A DNA stretch of 32,961 nt, taken from positions 1 through 32,961 of the forward strand of contig NZ_BCNQ01000025.1 in assembly GCF_001515525.1 (NCBI RefSeq). The letters are read 5' to 3'. Both the position numbers and the translations under genes were made by a program. The notes beneath the pieces were generated by a model. That model was not told the DNA's origin, ran no database searches, and worked only from the letters and a program-made list of their open reading frames with translations. This document shows, piece after piece, positions 12,101 through 19,601 of the stretch (positions are counted from its first letter, which is position 1; each line of letters opens with the position of its first letter). Origin of the DNA: Piscicoccus intestinalis NBRC 104926 (lineage in GTDB: Bacteria; Actinomycetota; Actinomycetes; Actinomycetales; Dermatophilaceae).

Positions 12101-13186
12101 CCCAAGCTCGTCAAGATCCTCAACAACCGACAGAAGATGACCCGCGAGGGCGGCATCGACTGGGCCACCGGCGAGCTGCTCGCCTTCGGGTCGCTGCTCA
12201 CCGAGGGCGTGCCGGTGCGGCTGTCCGGCCAGGACAGCCGGCGCGGCACGTTCACCCAGCGGCACGCGGTGCTCGTCGACCGCACGGACGCCGAGGAGTG
12301 GACCCCGCTGCTGTACCTGGGCAACCAGGCGCGGTTCTGGGTGTACGACTCGCTGCTCAGCGAGTTCGCGGCGGTGGGCTTCGAGTACGGCTACTCGGTG
12401 GAACGGCCCGACGCGCTCGTGCTGTGGGAGGCGCAGTTCGGCGACTTCGCCAACGGCGCGCAGACGATCACCGACGAGTTCATCTCCAGCAGCGAGCAGA
12501 AGTGGAACCAGCGCAGCTCGGTGACGCTGCTGCTGCCGCACGGGTATGAGGGCCAGGGTCCCGACCACAGCTCGGCGCGTATCGAGCGGTACCTGCAGCT
12601 GTGCGCGCAGGACAACATGATCGTCGCGCACCCGTCCACCCCGGCGAGCCACTTCCACCTGCTGCGTCGGCAGGCGTACGCGCGGCCGCGCAAGCCGCTC
12701 ATCGTGTTCACGCCCAAGCAGCTGCTGCGCCTGAAGGCGGCGCAGAGCCCGACGGAGGCGTTCACGCACGGTCGTTTCCAGCCGGTGCTGGCCGATCACA
12801 CCCAGCCGGCGCCGCGCGGCGTCGACCGGGTGATCATCGCCAGCGGCCGCGTCGTCTACGACCTGGAGGCCTGGCGCACCAAGCACGAGGAGAACTCGAC
12901 GGCGATCATCCGGCTCGAGCAGTACTACCCGCTGCCCGCGGCCGAGCTGGCCAAGGAGCTGTCGCGCTACCCCGACGCCGACGTCGTCTGGGTGCAGGAC
13001 GAGCCGCGCAACCAGGGCGGCTGGCCGTTCCTCGCGCTCAACCTGCCGGCGGCGCTCGCCCAACACGGCGAGACCCGCGCGCTGAAGGTCGTCTCCCGTC
13101 CGGAGTCGGCCGCGCCGTCGACCGGCTCCAGCAAGCAGCACGCCGCCCAGCAGGAGGAGTTGCTCACCGCGGCCTTCGCCCGCTGA
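9158..13186 (+). CDS. kgd: Multifunctional 2-oxoglutarate dehydrogenase E1 / succinyltransferase (Kgd/OdhA type)
   Basis: TCA-cycle enzyme of actinobacteria that fuses the E2o catalytic domain to the thiamine-diphosphate E1o. The GTG at 9158 gives 1342 residues and has AGAGG at 9143-9147 ten bases upstream; an open frame continues to 9026 but reads as Arg-rich non-coding DNA. Residues 1-45 hold the N-terminal helix ([31 protein letters not shown]). About 46-220 is a disordered Ala/Pro/Lys/Ser linker. About 225-470 is the acyltransferase domain, with YDHRIIQG at 430-437 (His432 catalytic, Gln in place of Asp as usual in Kgd). E1 follows from about 485, with [23 protein letters not shown] and NNQVGFTT (ThDP/Mg site). 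M. tuberculosis Kgd is about 1231 residues, so the linker here is long. There is no lipoyl domain, as expected. Activity in relatives is restrained by the FHA protein GarA/OdhI, not seen here. Confidence 0.96.
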   Translation: MPDQSAHPDPTLAFGPNTWFVDELYEQYRQDKNSVDRSWWPIFEGYSPGSGSVQPGSGPRGTANGSAPARSSDNGRPAQGSATSAPTPAGDSSDSSAATDKDETMSQTAARRSTPMEPHKAPAPKKTTPAKKSAPPKTAAPQSEKSEKSERPEPPAPQATPARDRAGAGDQAATNDEPDRSSTIDSTDFAPRSEPKSRQMPTPRDAQAPRSAAKGEEETVKPLKGPAARIVANMDSSLTVPTATSVRGIPAKALIENRVAINAHLRRNRGGKVSFTHIIGYAIVQALKAMPDMNNSFEEKDGKPTLVQPAHVNFGLAIDLPRPDGTRSLVVPSIKAAEQLDFFAFWNAYEELVRKARGGKLTMDDFLGTTISLTNPGTIGTVHSVPRLMKGQGAIIGVGAMEYPAEWQGAAAETIARLGISRIMTLTSTYDHRIIQGAGSGEFLRLIHQMLLGEDDFYDDIYESLRIPYEPIRWSRDVSATHDDDLNKTVRVQKLIHAYRVRGHLLADTDPLEYRQRRHPDLQLATHGLTIWDLDREFATGGFGGSPMLQLRDILDRLHSAYCRTIGAEFMHIQDPDQREWLQDRLEVPQPRVPREEQMRILRRLNAAEAFETFLQTKFVGQKRFSLEGGESVIAMLDQILQSSAKEHMDEVCIGMPHRGRLNVLANIAGKSYGQIFREFEGAYDPGSVQGSGDVKYHLGTEGEYTTEDGSEKTKVYLAANPSHLEAVNPVLEGIVRAKQDRLDRHGEAFTVLPVLMHGDAAFAGQGVVLETLQLSQLRGYRTGGTIHIIVNNQVGFTTAPSSSRSSVYSSDPARTIQAPIFHVNGDDPEAVVRVAQLAYDFRQTFAKDVVIDMVCYRRRGHNEGDDPSMTQPLMYHLIEAKRSVRKLYTEALIGRGDITNEDADTAMRDYQKRLEQVFVETKDALRKKDSADTRGLERPTAQEQDDHTPDRAEEETSISQELLHRLGDVWVSYPDHFDVHPKLVKILNNRQKMTREGGIDWATGELLAFGSLLTEGVPVRLSGQDSRRGTFTQRHAVLVDRTDAEEWTPLLYLGNQARFWVYDSLLSEFAAVGFEYGYSVERPDALVLWEAQFGDFANGAQTITDEFISSSEQKWNQRSSVTLLLPHGYEGQGPDHSSARIERYLQLCAQDNMIVAHPSTPASHFHLLRRQAYARPRKPLIVFTPKQLLRLKAAQSPTEAFTHGRFQPVLADHTQPAPRGVDRVIIASGRVVYDLEAWRTKHEENSTAIIRLEQYYPLPAAELAKELSRYPDADVVWVQDEPRNQGGWPFLALNLPAALAQHGETRALKVVSRPESAAPSTGSSKQHAAQQEELLTAAFAR

Positions 13187-13209
13187 CCACTTCTAGCCGA
13201 GCCCACGAC

Positions 13210-13279
13210 CCGAGAACTGCGGGTCGCGGTCGGGACTGCGGTCCGTGCCGCAGTTCTCACCGCGACCCGCAGTTCTCGG
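13210..13279. repeat. Nested inverted repeat downstream of kgd
   Basis: A perfect 21-bp inverted repeat: 13210-13230 pairs with 13259-13279. Its 28-base centre holds a second hairpin (ACTGCGG 13235-13241 / CCGCAGT 13248-13254). The core GAGAACTGCGG or its complement occurs three times. It begins 23 bases after the kgd stop and can act as terminator. The repeated core suggests a dispersed REP-like element. Confidence 0.75.
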
Positions 13280-13355
13280 TGTCGTTCTCGGCGTCGGTGC
13301 GGGCGGCGCGCGCCGGGACGGACGGTGCGACGGGCGTTGCCCCCAGTAGGGCAGA

Positions 13356-13541
13356 ATGAACGTCGTGTACTTCACCGATCGTGGCATCGAGGAGCTGGCC
13401 GGGCGCCGCGGCGACGAGGAAGTCACGTTCGACTGGCTGGCCGAGCAGCTGCGCACGTTCGTGGACCTCAACCCCGAGTTCGAGACACCTATCGAGCGGC
13501 TGGCAACCTGGCTGGCACGACTTGATGACGACGAGGACTGA
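13356..13541 (+). CDS. DUF6104 small protein
   Basis: 61 residues, MNVVYFTDRGIEELAGRRGDEEVTFDWLAEQL..., ending in an acidic DDDED tail. YFTDRGIEEL, WLAE(Q/R)LR.FVDLNPEFE and PIERLATWLARLDD match what I know of the DUF6104 family, small actinobacterial proteins often close to the 2-oxoglutarate dehydrogenase gene. Relatives usually start MYFTDRG, so the GTG at 13365 may be the true start. AGGG (13348-13351) lies 4 bases before ATG 13356 and 13 before GTG 13365 and does not decide. It ends 6 bases before the hydrolase start, so the two probably share an mRNA. Function unknown. Confidence 0.82.
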   Translation: MNVVYFTDRGIEELAGRRGDEEVTFDWLAEQLRTFVDLNPEFETPIERLATWLARLDDDED

Positions 13542-13547
13542 TCACGC

Positions 13548-14243
13548 GTGAGCAATGACGGATACGGGAGCGACTACGCCGAGGAGTACGGCGACAGCGA
13601 CATCCCGACCCACTTCACCCCCAGCGCGGAGTCGTTCGTGCACGACGGGCCGCGTGACGTCGGGATCGTCTTCATCGGTGACTCCTTCGTGGCCGGCTAC
13701 GGCGACCCCAAGGGGCACGGCTGGGTGTCGCGGGTCGTCGGCCGCACGCACCACCCCGACCTCGACCTGACTGCCTACAACATCGGCGTGCGCGGCGACT
13801 CCTCCGCCGACGTGCTGGCTCGCTGGCGCACCGAGGGCCTGCTGCGCTGGAAGGACCGCCGTGAGCGCCGGCTCGTCGTCGCCGTCGGCCAGGCCGATCT
13901 CGCGCAGGGGCTGACCACCGCCCGGTCCCGGCTCAACCTCGCGAACGTGCTCGACGACGCGACGGCCCGGGGCATCGCGCCCTTCGTCGTCGGACCGCCT
14001 CCGACCCTCGACGCGGAGGTCAACGAGCGGCTGGAGATCATCGTCGAGGCCCAGGCCGACGTGTGCTCGCGGCGCTCGATCCCGTTCGTCGACTGCTTCT
14101 ACCCGCTGTCCGAGCACGACCAGTGGATCAGCGAACTGTCCGCCTCCCGCGACGGCCGCCACCCCGGCCAGGCCGGCTACGGCCTCCTCGCGTGGCTCGT
14201 GCTGCACGGCGGCTGGGAGACCTGGCTCCAGATCGCCCCCTGA
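13548..14243 (+). CDS. SGNH/GDSL-type hydrolase
   Basis: 231 residues from GTG 13548, with GAGGA at 13533-13537 ten bases upstream. The first ~35 residues are acidic and probably disordered. Then come FIGDSFVAGYGD (block I, catalytic Ser), GVRGDSS (block II Gly), a GQAD segment in place of the usual GxND of block III, and DGRHPGQAGYG near residue 210 (block V Asp-x-x-His). These are the catalytic elements of SGNH esterases/lipases. No signal peptide is visible, so it appears cytosolic. Substrate unknown. Replacement of the block III Asn by GQAD is a mild departure. It lies 6 bases after the DUF6104 gene and converges on the 2TM gene. Confidence 0.83.
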   Translation: MSNDGYGSDYAEEYGDSDIPTHFTPSAESFVHDGPRDVGIVFIGDSFVAGYGDPKGHGWVSRVVGRTHHPDLDLTAYNIGVRGDSSADVLARWRTEGLLRWKDRRERRLVVAVGQADLAQGLTTARSRLNLANVLDDATARGIAPFVVGPPPTLDAEVNERLEIIVEAQADVCSRRSIPFVDCFYPLSEHDQWISELSASRDGRHPGQAGYGLLAWLVLHGGWETWLQIAP

Positions 14244-14269
14244 GCCCCCTCGCCCTAACCTCGCTCTGT

Positions 14270-14345
14270 CGGCCGAAGGCTGCCCTTTCGGTCGAGGGCT
14301 CGTGCTACAGCCGGAGCCCTCGACCGAAAGGGCAGCCTTCGGCCG
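14270..14345. terminator. 32-bp perfect inverted repeat between convergent genes
   Basis: 14270-14301 is exactly complementary to 14314-14345 with a 12-base loop. Each arm also contains a smaller inverted pair (CCGAA...TTCGG), so alternative cruciform pairings exist. It lies between the stops of the SGNH hydrolase and the 2TM protein and should terminate both. It is much longer than needed for termination and has the look of a REP-like or MITE-like palindrome. Confidence 0.75.
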
Positions 14346-14375
14346 GTGTTGGGGCGGGTGACGGGCGGGCGGGGG

Positions 14376-14714
14376 TCAGCGGTCCTGGGGGCCATCGAGG
14401 GGGCGCTTGCGGCGCAGCTTGGCGGCTTCGCGGGCGATCTCCTCCTCGGTGGGCTCCTTGTCCCAGGTCAGCGAGAAGCCGTGGATCGCGAGCCCGAGGC
14501 CCCATCCGGCGGCGGGCCAGATCGGCCAGAAGTAGCCGGCGCCGCTGCTGAGCCAGATGATGACGAGCAGGGCCATGACCAGGGCGTAGACCGTGGCGTG
14601 CACGCGGAACGCGCGGCGCGCCTCGATCCGCTTGAGCGCCCGCTTGCGCATCGCCGGGTCGCGCTCGATCCGGCCGTCGTAGGGATCGAGCGGAGCCGGT
14701 ACGGCATCATCCAT
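14376..14714 (-). CDS. 2TM domain protein
   Basis: 112 residues from ATG 14714 (MDDAVPAPLDPYD), preceded by GGTGGGGGC as ribosome site. The order is a basic region RKRALKRIEARRAFRVHATVYALVMALLVIIW with the first membrane segment, a short SSGAGYFWPIWP turn, a second segment AAGWGLGLAIHGFSL, and a charged tail EEEIAREAAKLRRKRP. This hairpin matches the 2TM domain family (PF13239 type), often found alone or fused to sensor kinases. Function unknown. An upstream in-frame start at 14765 would add 17 residues that look non-coding. Confidence 0.75.
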   Translation of the reverse strand: MDDAVPAPLDPYDGRIERDPAMRKRALKRIEARRAFRVHATVYALVMALLVIIWLSSGAGYFWPIWPAAGWGLGLAIHGFSLTWDKEPTEEEIAREAAKLRRKRPLDGPQDR

Positions 14715-14781
14715 GCCCCCACCGTAGATCCGTCCGGGGCAGGCGGCGTCAGGGATGTCCCCCATTGCCCCACCTCACGAC

Positions 14782-14820
14782 GCGATATATCGTGACTTTC
14801 CAGGAGTTGCGATATATCGC
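14782..14820 (+). promoter_or_regulatory. Twin operator sites GCGATATATCG(T/C), probable PadR target
   Basis: GCGATATATCGT at 14782-14793 and the perfect palindrome GCGATATATCGC at 14809-14820, 27 bases apart centre to centre, form an AT-rich island in GC-rich DNA. The second ends 15 bases before the DUF4097 ATG, next to the ribosome site AAGGGG (14822-14827). The operon encodes a PadR regulator, so autoregulation is inferred, not shown. Confidence 0.65.
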
Positions 14821-14834
14821 GAAGGGGACAGTTC

Positions 14835-15851
14835 ATGAACGGAACATGGCAGATCGACCGGCCCTACACGCAGGAGTACGGCTCGGCCACCGACCGGATC
14901 CACAGCGTCACCGTGGTCCTCGTCGGGGGACGGCTCGACGTCGTCTCCCAGCCGGGTCACGGCGGCGTGCGCTGCGACGTGCAGGCCGTGCAGGGTCGCC
15001 CGCTGACCGTCTCGATGATGGACGGCGCGCTGCGCATCGAACACCACAAGGAGTCGGGTGGGCAGCTTCTCGACATGCTCAAGGGCTTCCTCGTCAACGG
15101 CCGCAACGCCACGGCGCGGGTGACGCTGACCGTGCCCACGGGCACGAAGGTCTCCGTCAACACCGTCGGCGCCGACGTGCTCGTCGGCGGGGTCGACGGC
15201 GAGGTCTCGGTCAACACCGTCTCCGGCTCCGTCAGCCTGTCGCGGCTCGGCGGCCGGGTCGACGTCAAGACCGTGAGCAGCGCGATCGACGCGAGCGGCC
15301 TGCGCGGCGAGCTGAAGAGCAAGTCGGTCTCCGGCGGGCTCACGGTCGACGCCTCGGCGCTGCGCTCGGCGAAGCTGGGCACCGTCTCCGGGCCGATCCT
15401 GCTCGACCTCGCCGGCTCGTCCGGGCTGGTCACCGCCACCGGGGTGTCCGGCGACATGACGGTGCGGATCCCGGCCGGGTCGGGCTACGACGTCACCGCG
15501 GGCTCGCAGTCGGGCCACGTGGTGGTCGACGGCGAGACCCTCTCGGGCGGATCCGGCAGCGACAAGGGCGGTCACCGCGCCGAGGGCGATCGGGCGTTCG
15601 CGATGAAGCTGCGGTCGGTCTCCGGCAACGTCGTGGTGCTGCGCGACGGCGCGGAGAGCGACCACGCGGCCTCACCGTTCGTCGTCTCCGGCGACGGGCA
15701 GGGCGACGTGCAGGACCTGCGGCCCGGCGCACAGCCAGGCGCGCAGGCCGGCGGCGCGGCGCTGTGGCCCGAGAGCCCGGCCGGCTCCGAGCGCACCGGC
15801 GGCGAGCAGTCGGGGGGTGGCGACCGTGATGGCGACGCGACCGGGCGGTGA
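14835..15851 (+). CDS. DUF4097 (adhesin-like beta-solenoid) protein
   Basis: 338 residues from ATG 14835. After a short N-terminus (WQIDRPYTQEYG) comes a long run of beta-repeats with recurring V-S-V-N-T-V-x-G / V-S-G-x-V / V-K-T-V-S motifs at about residues 100-210 (VSVNTVGADVLVGGVDGEVSV..., VKTVSSAIDASGLRGEL), characteristic of DUF4097 proteins. The C-terminal ~70 residues are Gly/Ala/Asp-rich and probably disordered. No signal peptide or membrane helix is visible, so it is probably cytosolic. It is first in an operon with PadR, overlapping by 23 bases, an arrangement common in actinobacteria. Biochemical role unknown. Confidence 0.82.
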   Translation: MNGTWQIDRPYTQEYGSATDRIHSVTVVLVGGRLDVVSQPGHGGVRCDVQAVQGRPLTVSMMDGALRIEHHKESGGQLLDMLKGFLVNGRNATARVTLTVPTGTKVSVNTVGADVLVGGVDGEVSVNTVSGSVSLSRLGGRVDVKTVSSAIDASGLRGELKSKSVSGGLTVDASALRSAKLGTVSGPILLDLAGSSGLVTATGVSGDMTVRIPAGSGYDVTAGSQSGHVVVDGETLSGGSGSDKGGHRAEGDRAFAMKLRSVSGNVVVLRDGAESDHAASPFVVSGDGQGDVQDLRPGAQPGAQAGGAALWPESPAGSERTGGEQSGGGDRDGDATGR

Positions 15852-17190
15852 CGGCGGGCCGGTGTTCGGCCACGGCCAGCTGAGGCTGTACCTGCTGGCG
15901 GTGCTCGAGGAGGGGCCGCGCAGCGGATACGACGTGATCCGCGGGCTCGAGGACCGCTTCGGCGGGCTGTACTCCCCCAGCGCCGGCACGGTCTACCCGC
16001 GGCTGGCCAAGCTCGAGGACGAGGCGCTGGTGACCCGCAGCGACGAGGGCCGTCGCTCCACCTACGCGCTGACGGAGGCGGGCCGCGCCGAACTCGACAG
16101 CCGCCGTGACGAACTCGCAGAGCTGGAGGAGAGCCTCGACGCCTCGGCGCAGCGCCTGGCCGAGCAGATGCGCGAGCGCGTGCGCACCGGCGCCGCCGAC
16201 GTGCGGGCCCGCCTCGAGGAGGCGGCGCGACAGGCTCGGGCGCGGGCCCGCACCTCGACCCCGATGTGGGCGGCCACCGACGCGCAGACCCCCGAAGCGG
16301 GCGCCGGAGCCGGTTCACCGGGCTCACCGGGCTCCCCGGGCTCACCGGGCCAGTCGGGCCGATCGAGGTCTGCCGGATCCGCGGGGGCTGCCGGGCCGGG
16401 CGCCCACACCGGAGGCGCCGGACCGTTCGTGCCGCCGGCGTTCGGGGGCGGTTTCCCGTTCGGGCAGGGCGGCACCCCCGACTGGGCGTCGGTGGCGCGC
16501 TGGCTCAGCGACGTCGGGATCACGCCGCCGGGTGGCATGTCCGGGGCCTGGCGGGACTGGGCCGACATGGCCGGTCGCGCGGCGGGCACCGCGGGCCGCG
16601 GCGGCGCGGGCACTACCGATGCCGCCGGGCGTGGCTCCTCCAGCGACGCACCCGGACGGCAGCGCCCCTCGGGCGTGTGGGCCGACGCGACCGATCACGT
16701 CGACCCCGCGTTCGCCGGCTCGGCGGACTCCGATGCGGGCCAGGCCGATTCGAACACGCCCGGACCGGGAGCGGACACCGCCACGAGCGACTCGGCGCAG
16801 GAGCCGCTGCCGCACGAGACGGGCACGGGCTGGCCGGGCGACGTGCAGGTGCCCGGCCTGGGTGACGTGGACGGCGGGCCCGGCTCGGCGGACCACCCCG
16901 CCACCGGCGCGACCGGCGACGGCGGGTCGGGTCGCCGGGGCCGCTCGGAATGGGAGGACTTCCTCGGCGGGGGCATTCCCGACTCCGGGCAGCTGCGGGA
17001 GATCGGCGAGATCGTCCGCGACGCGGCGACCCGGATCCAAGACGTGCTCGCGCGGTCCGCCCCGCGACGGGACGCGGGCGCCTCGGGAGCGCAGGGCGCG
17101 CAGGGTGTGTGGTCGGACGCGACCGACCGGCCGCAGTGGCCCGGCGAGTCACCCGACGAGACGGCGGGAGGCACCGGCTCGGACCGGTGA
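15829..17190 (+). CDS. PadR-family transcriptional regulator with long disordered C-terminal tail
   Basis: 453 residues from ATG 15829; in-frame GTGs lie at 15817 and 15826. The winged-helix PadR domain covers about residues 10-85: LRLYLLAVLEEGPRSGYDVIRGLEDRFGGLYSPSAGTVYPRLAKLEDEALV (described as one segment with SGYD, GTVYPRL as landmarks), then STYALTEAGRAEL. A Glu/Arg-rich coiled coil follows to about 145. The remaining ~300 residues are low-complexity: collagen-like GSP repeats near 160-175, Gly/Ala-rich stretches, PDWASVARWLSDVG, two copies of GVW(A/S)DATD, and a final helix SGQLREIGEIVRDAATRIQDVL. Typical PadR proteins are 110-200 residues, so the tail is unusual. Probably autorepresses via the twin sites at 14782-14820. 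Confidence 0.85.
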   Translation: MATRPGGDGGPVFGHGQLRLYLLAVLEEGPRSGYDVIRGLEDRFGGLYSPSAGTVYPRLAKLEDEALVTRSDEGRRSTYALTEAGRAELDSRRDELAELEESLDASAQRLAEQMRERVRTGAADVRARLEEAARQARARARTSTPMWAATDAQTPEAGAGAGSPGSPGSPGSPGQSGRSRSAGSAGAAGPGAHTGGAGPFVPPAFGGGFPFGQGGTPDWASVARWLSDVGITPPGGMSGAWRDWADMAGRAAGTAGRGGAGTTDAAGRGSSSDAPGRQRPSGVWADATDHVDPAFAGSADSDAGQADSNTPGPGADTATSDSAQEPLPHETGTGWPGDVQVPGLGDVDGGPGSADHPATGATGDGGSGRRGRSEWEDFLGGGIPDSGQLREIGEIVRDAATRIQDVLARSAPRRDAGASGAQGAQGVWSDATDRPQWPGESPDETAGGTGSDR

Positions 17191-17200
17191 TGTCCGCTCA

Positions 17201-17243
17201 AGCAGTGCGCCGGCACGAACAGGGGGCGGGCCGGCGCACTGCT
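17201..17243. terminator. Bidirectional terminator between padR and oxidoreductase genes
   Basis: A perfect 14-bp stem: 17201-17214 pairs with 17230-17243, with a 15-base loop, followed on the plus strand by CTCTTGTCC. It lies 10 bases after the PadR stop and 45 bases from the stop of the convergent oxidoreductase. Confidence 0.8.
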
Positions 17244-17287
17244 CTTGTCCAGGCCCGCTTCGCGCGCCGGCGCGGCGCGCAGCCTGG

Positions 17288-18256
17288 TCAGCGGGTCAGC
17301 ACGATCTTGCCGAAGGTCTGCCCGGAGGCGAGTCGCTCGAACGCCTCGCGGGCGCGCTCGAGCGGGTAGGTCGAGTCGATCGTCGGCTCGATGCCGGCGG
17401 AGCGGACGAGGTGGGCGAGCCGGTCGAGCTCGAAGCGGGTGCCCATCGTCGAGCCGATGACCCGCAGCTGGCGGAAGAAGATCTTCGTCAGCTCGGCCTT
17501 GTCGGGGGCGTCGCCGGACGTGGCGCCGGAGATGACGATCGCGCCGCCGGGGCGCAGCACGTTGACGGAGTGGCTCCACGTGGCGGCGCCCACCGTCTCC
17601 ACGACGGCGTCGACCTTCTCCGGGAGCCGGGCCCCGGACTCGAACACCGCCTCCGCGCCGAGGTCGAGGGCCCGCTGCCGTTTGGTCTCGTCGCGCGCGG
17701 TCACCCACACCCGCAGGCCCGCGGCGGCGCCGAGCTGGATGCACGCGGTGGCGACCCCGCCTCCGGCGCCCTGCACGAGCACGAGGGAGCCGGGCACCAG
17801 CTCGCCCTGCGTGAACAGCATCCGGTAGGCGGTCAGCCACGCGGTCGGCAGCGTGGCGGCGGTCTCGAAGCTCATGCCCTCGGGCAGCGGCACGAGGTTG
17901 GACTCCGGCACGAGGATGCGCTCGCAGAACGTGCCCTGGTGGATCTCCGAAAGGATGCTGCGGCGCGGGTCGAGGGTCTCGTCGGCGTGCCAGCCGGGCG
18001 AGGCGATGACGGAGTGCACGACGACCGGGGAGCCGTCGGCGCTCAGCCCGGCCGCGTCGCAGCCGAGGATCATCGGTAGCCGATCGGCCGGCAGCCCGAC
18101 ACCGCGCAGCGACCACAGATCGTGGTGGTTCAGCGTCGCGGCCTTCAAGTCGACCACGGCCCAACCGGGCTCGGGCTGCGGATCGGGCCGGTCTCCGACC
18201 ACCAAGCCGGAGAGCGGATCGTCGCGGGAGATCGAGCGGGCGTACGCGGCGAGCAT
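17288..18256 (-). CDS. Zinc-binding dehydrogenase / quinone oxidoreductase (MDR family)
   Basis: 322 residues from ATG 18256 (MLAAYARSISRDDPLSGLVVGD). GroES-like N-terminal domain with LNHHDLWSLRGVGLP and MILGCDAAG, then the Rossmann NAD(P)-binding domain with VLVQGAGGGVATACIQLGAAAG (about residues 160-180), VDAVVETVG and GGAIVISGATSG, and a C-terminal catalytic-domain return ending GQTFGKIVLTR. Members reduce quinones or enones or oxidise alcohols; the substrate is not evident. The full structural zinc-Cys cluster of alcohol dehydrogenases is not visible, which favours the quinone-oxidoreductase-like branch. Convergent with padR, divergent from the epimerase gene with a 125-base spacer. Confidence 0.83.
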   Translation of the reverse strand: MLAAYARSISRDDPLSGLVVGDRPDPQPEPGWAVVDLKAATLNHHDLWSLRGVGLPADRLPMILGCDAAGLSADGSPVVVHSVIASPGWHADETLDPRRSILSEIHQGTFCERILVPESNLVPLPEGMSFETAATLPTAWLTAYRMLFTQGELVPGSLVLVQGAGGGVATACIQLGAAAGLRVWVTARDETKRQRALDLGAEAVFESGARLPEKVDAVVETVGAATWSHSVNVLRPGGAIVISGATSGDAPDKAELTKIFFRQLRVIGSTMGTRFELDRLAHLVRSAGIEPTIDSTYPLERAREAFERLASGQTFGKIVLTR

Positions 18257-18296
18257 GGCCTCGAATCTAGTCGGCGGTGTCCCGCCGCGCGCGACC

Positions 18297-18325
18297 TTCG
18301 AAGGGGACGCCGCTTTGGCTAGGCT
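18297..18325 (+). promoter_or_regulatory. Candidate sigma-A type promoter for the epimerase gene
   Basis: TTCGAA (18297-18302) and TAGGCT (18320-18325) are separated by 17 bases, about 55 bases before the epimerase ATG. TAGGCT is a common -10 form in high-GC actinobacteria. The assignment is by eye. Confidence 0.45.
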
Positions 18326-18381
18326 CACCACGAAGGGCCCACGCCACACGCCGCCATGCCGCCACGCACAAGGAGACGGTG

Positions 18382-19536
18382 ATGACGAAGGTCATGACGA
18401 TCGTGGGTACGCGACCGGAGATCATCCGCCTGTCCCGGGTCATCCCGCGCCTGGACGCCAGCGTCGACCACGTGCTCGTGCACACCGGGCAGAACTACGA
18501 CTACGAGCTCAACGGGATCTTCTTCGACGAGCTGCAGATCCGCCGGCCCGACCACTTTCTCGAGGTCGACACCTCCAGCCTCGGGCGGGTGCTCGGCGAC
18601 ACCCTCGTCAAGACGGAGACGGTGTTGCGCGACGAGCGCCCCGACGCCGTGCTCATCAACGGCGACACGAACAGCACGATCGCGGCCGTCATCGCCAAGC
18701 GCCTGCGGGTGCCCGTCTACCACATGGAGGCGGGCAACCGCGCCTTCGACGAGAACGTGCCGGAGGAGACCAACCGCCGCATCATCGACCATGTCGCCGA
18801 CTTCAACCTCGTGTACTCCGAGCATGCCCGCCGGCTGTTGCTCGCCGAGGGCCTGCACCCGCGGCGGGTGCTGCTCACCGGCTCCCCGATGAAGGAGGTG
18901 CTGGAGCACCATCGCGGCGCGGTCGAGGCGAGCACCGCGACGACCGACCTCGGCCTCGAACGGCGCAGCTACCTGCTCGTCAGCGCCCACCGCGAGGAGA
19001 ACGTCGACGACCCGCGCCGGCTCGGTGCGCTGCTCGACTGTCTCGTGCGCGCCCGCGACATCTTCGAGGTGCCGGTGCTCGTCTCCACCCATCCGCGCAC
19101 CCGGCAGCGCCTCGACGTGCTCTCGCTGCGCCCCGGCGAGGAGCGCGACCTGACCGGCATCACCTTCCACCCACCCCTGGGGTTCATCGACTACGTGCGG
19201 CTGCAACGCGATTCGCTGTGCGTGCTGTCCGACAGCGGCACCGTGGCCGAGGAGTCGTCGCTGCTGCGTTTTCCGGCCGTCACGCTGCGCGACTCGATCG
19301 AGCGGCACGAGGCCCTGGAGGCGGGCGCCGTCGTCATGACCGGCCTCGACCCCGACAACGTCGTCGAGGCCATCCGGGAGACCACGAGCGGCCTCGACGA
19401 GCAGGGCCACACCTGCCTGCCGGTTCCCGCCGGCTACGAGATCGACAACTGCTCGCAGCGCGTCGTGCGCATCATCCTGTCCACGCACCGCCGCCACGAG
19501 GCCTGGTCCGGGCTGCGGCCCACCCATCCCGGTTAA
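18382..19536 (+). CDS. wecB: Non-hydrolysing UDP-N-acetylglucosamine 2-epimerase
   Basis: 384 residues from ATG 18382, with AGGAGA (18371-18376) five bases upstream. Interconverts UDP-GlcNAc and UDP-ManNAc (or the related step to UDP-L-FucNAc) in the cytosol, feeding cell-surface polysaccharides. Visible motifs are IVGTRPEIIRLSRVI at 7-21, HTGQNYDYELN, NGDTNST with Asp95, HMEAGNR with Glu116, VPEETNR, SAHREENVDD with His203, and LSDSGTVAEESS. These match the catalytic Asp/Glu/Glu/His set of WecB. The segment NGIFFDELQIRRPDHFLEVDT resembles the WbjD/FnlC subgroup used for UDP-L-FucNAc, so the exact product is uncertain. It is monocistronic, converges on the malic enzyme gene, and lies 1.9 kb from the exopolysaccharide operon it may serve. 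Confidence 0.9.
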   Translation: MTKVMTIVGTRPEIIRLSRVIPRLDASVDHVLVHTGQNYDYELNGIFFDELQIRRPDHFLEVDTSSLGRVLGDTLVKTETVLRDERPDAVLINGDTNSTIAAVIAKRLRVPVYHMEAGNRAFDENVPEETNRRIIDHVADFNLVYSEHARRLLLAEGLHPRRVLLTGSPMKEVLEHHRGAVEASTATTDLGLERRSYLLVSAHREENVDDPRRLGALLDCLVRARDIFEVPVLVSTHPRTRQRLDVLSLRPGEERDLTGITFHPPLGFIDYVRLQRDSLCVLSDSGTVAEESSLLRFPAVTLRDSIERHEALEAGAVVMTGLDPDNVVEAIRETTSGLDEQGHTCLPVPAGYEIDNCSQRVVRIILSTHRRHEAWSGLRPTHPG

Positions 19537-19601
19537 CCCGGAGACAGGTGGGCCGGCCGGGCCGACGCCACCGACTCCTGCGGCCGCTAGGCCCGCTGCG
19601 G

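Noticed and set aside
9116-13141. 1341-codon open frame on the minus strand opposite kgd
   Set aside because: Repetitive low-complexity translation typical of antisense frames in GC-rich genes; kgd on the plus strand is unambiguous.
16308-16360. GGCTCACCGGGCTC-type repeats as a CRISPR or direct-repeat array
   Set aside because: They lie inside the PadR reading frame, encode Gly-Ser-Pro triplets, and have no spacers.
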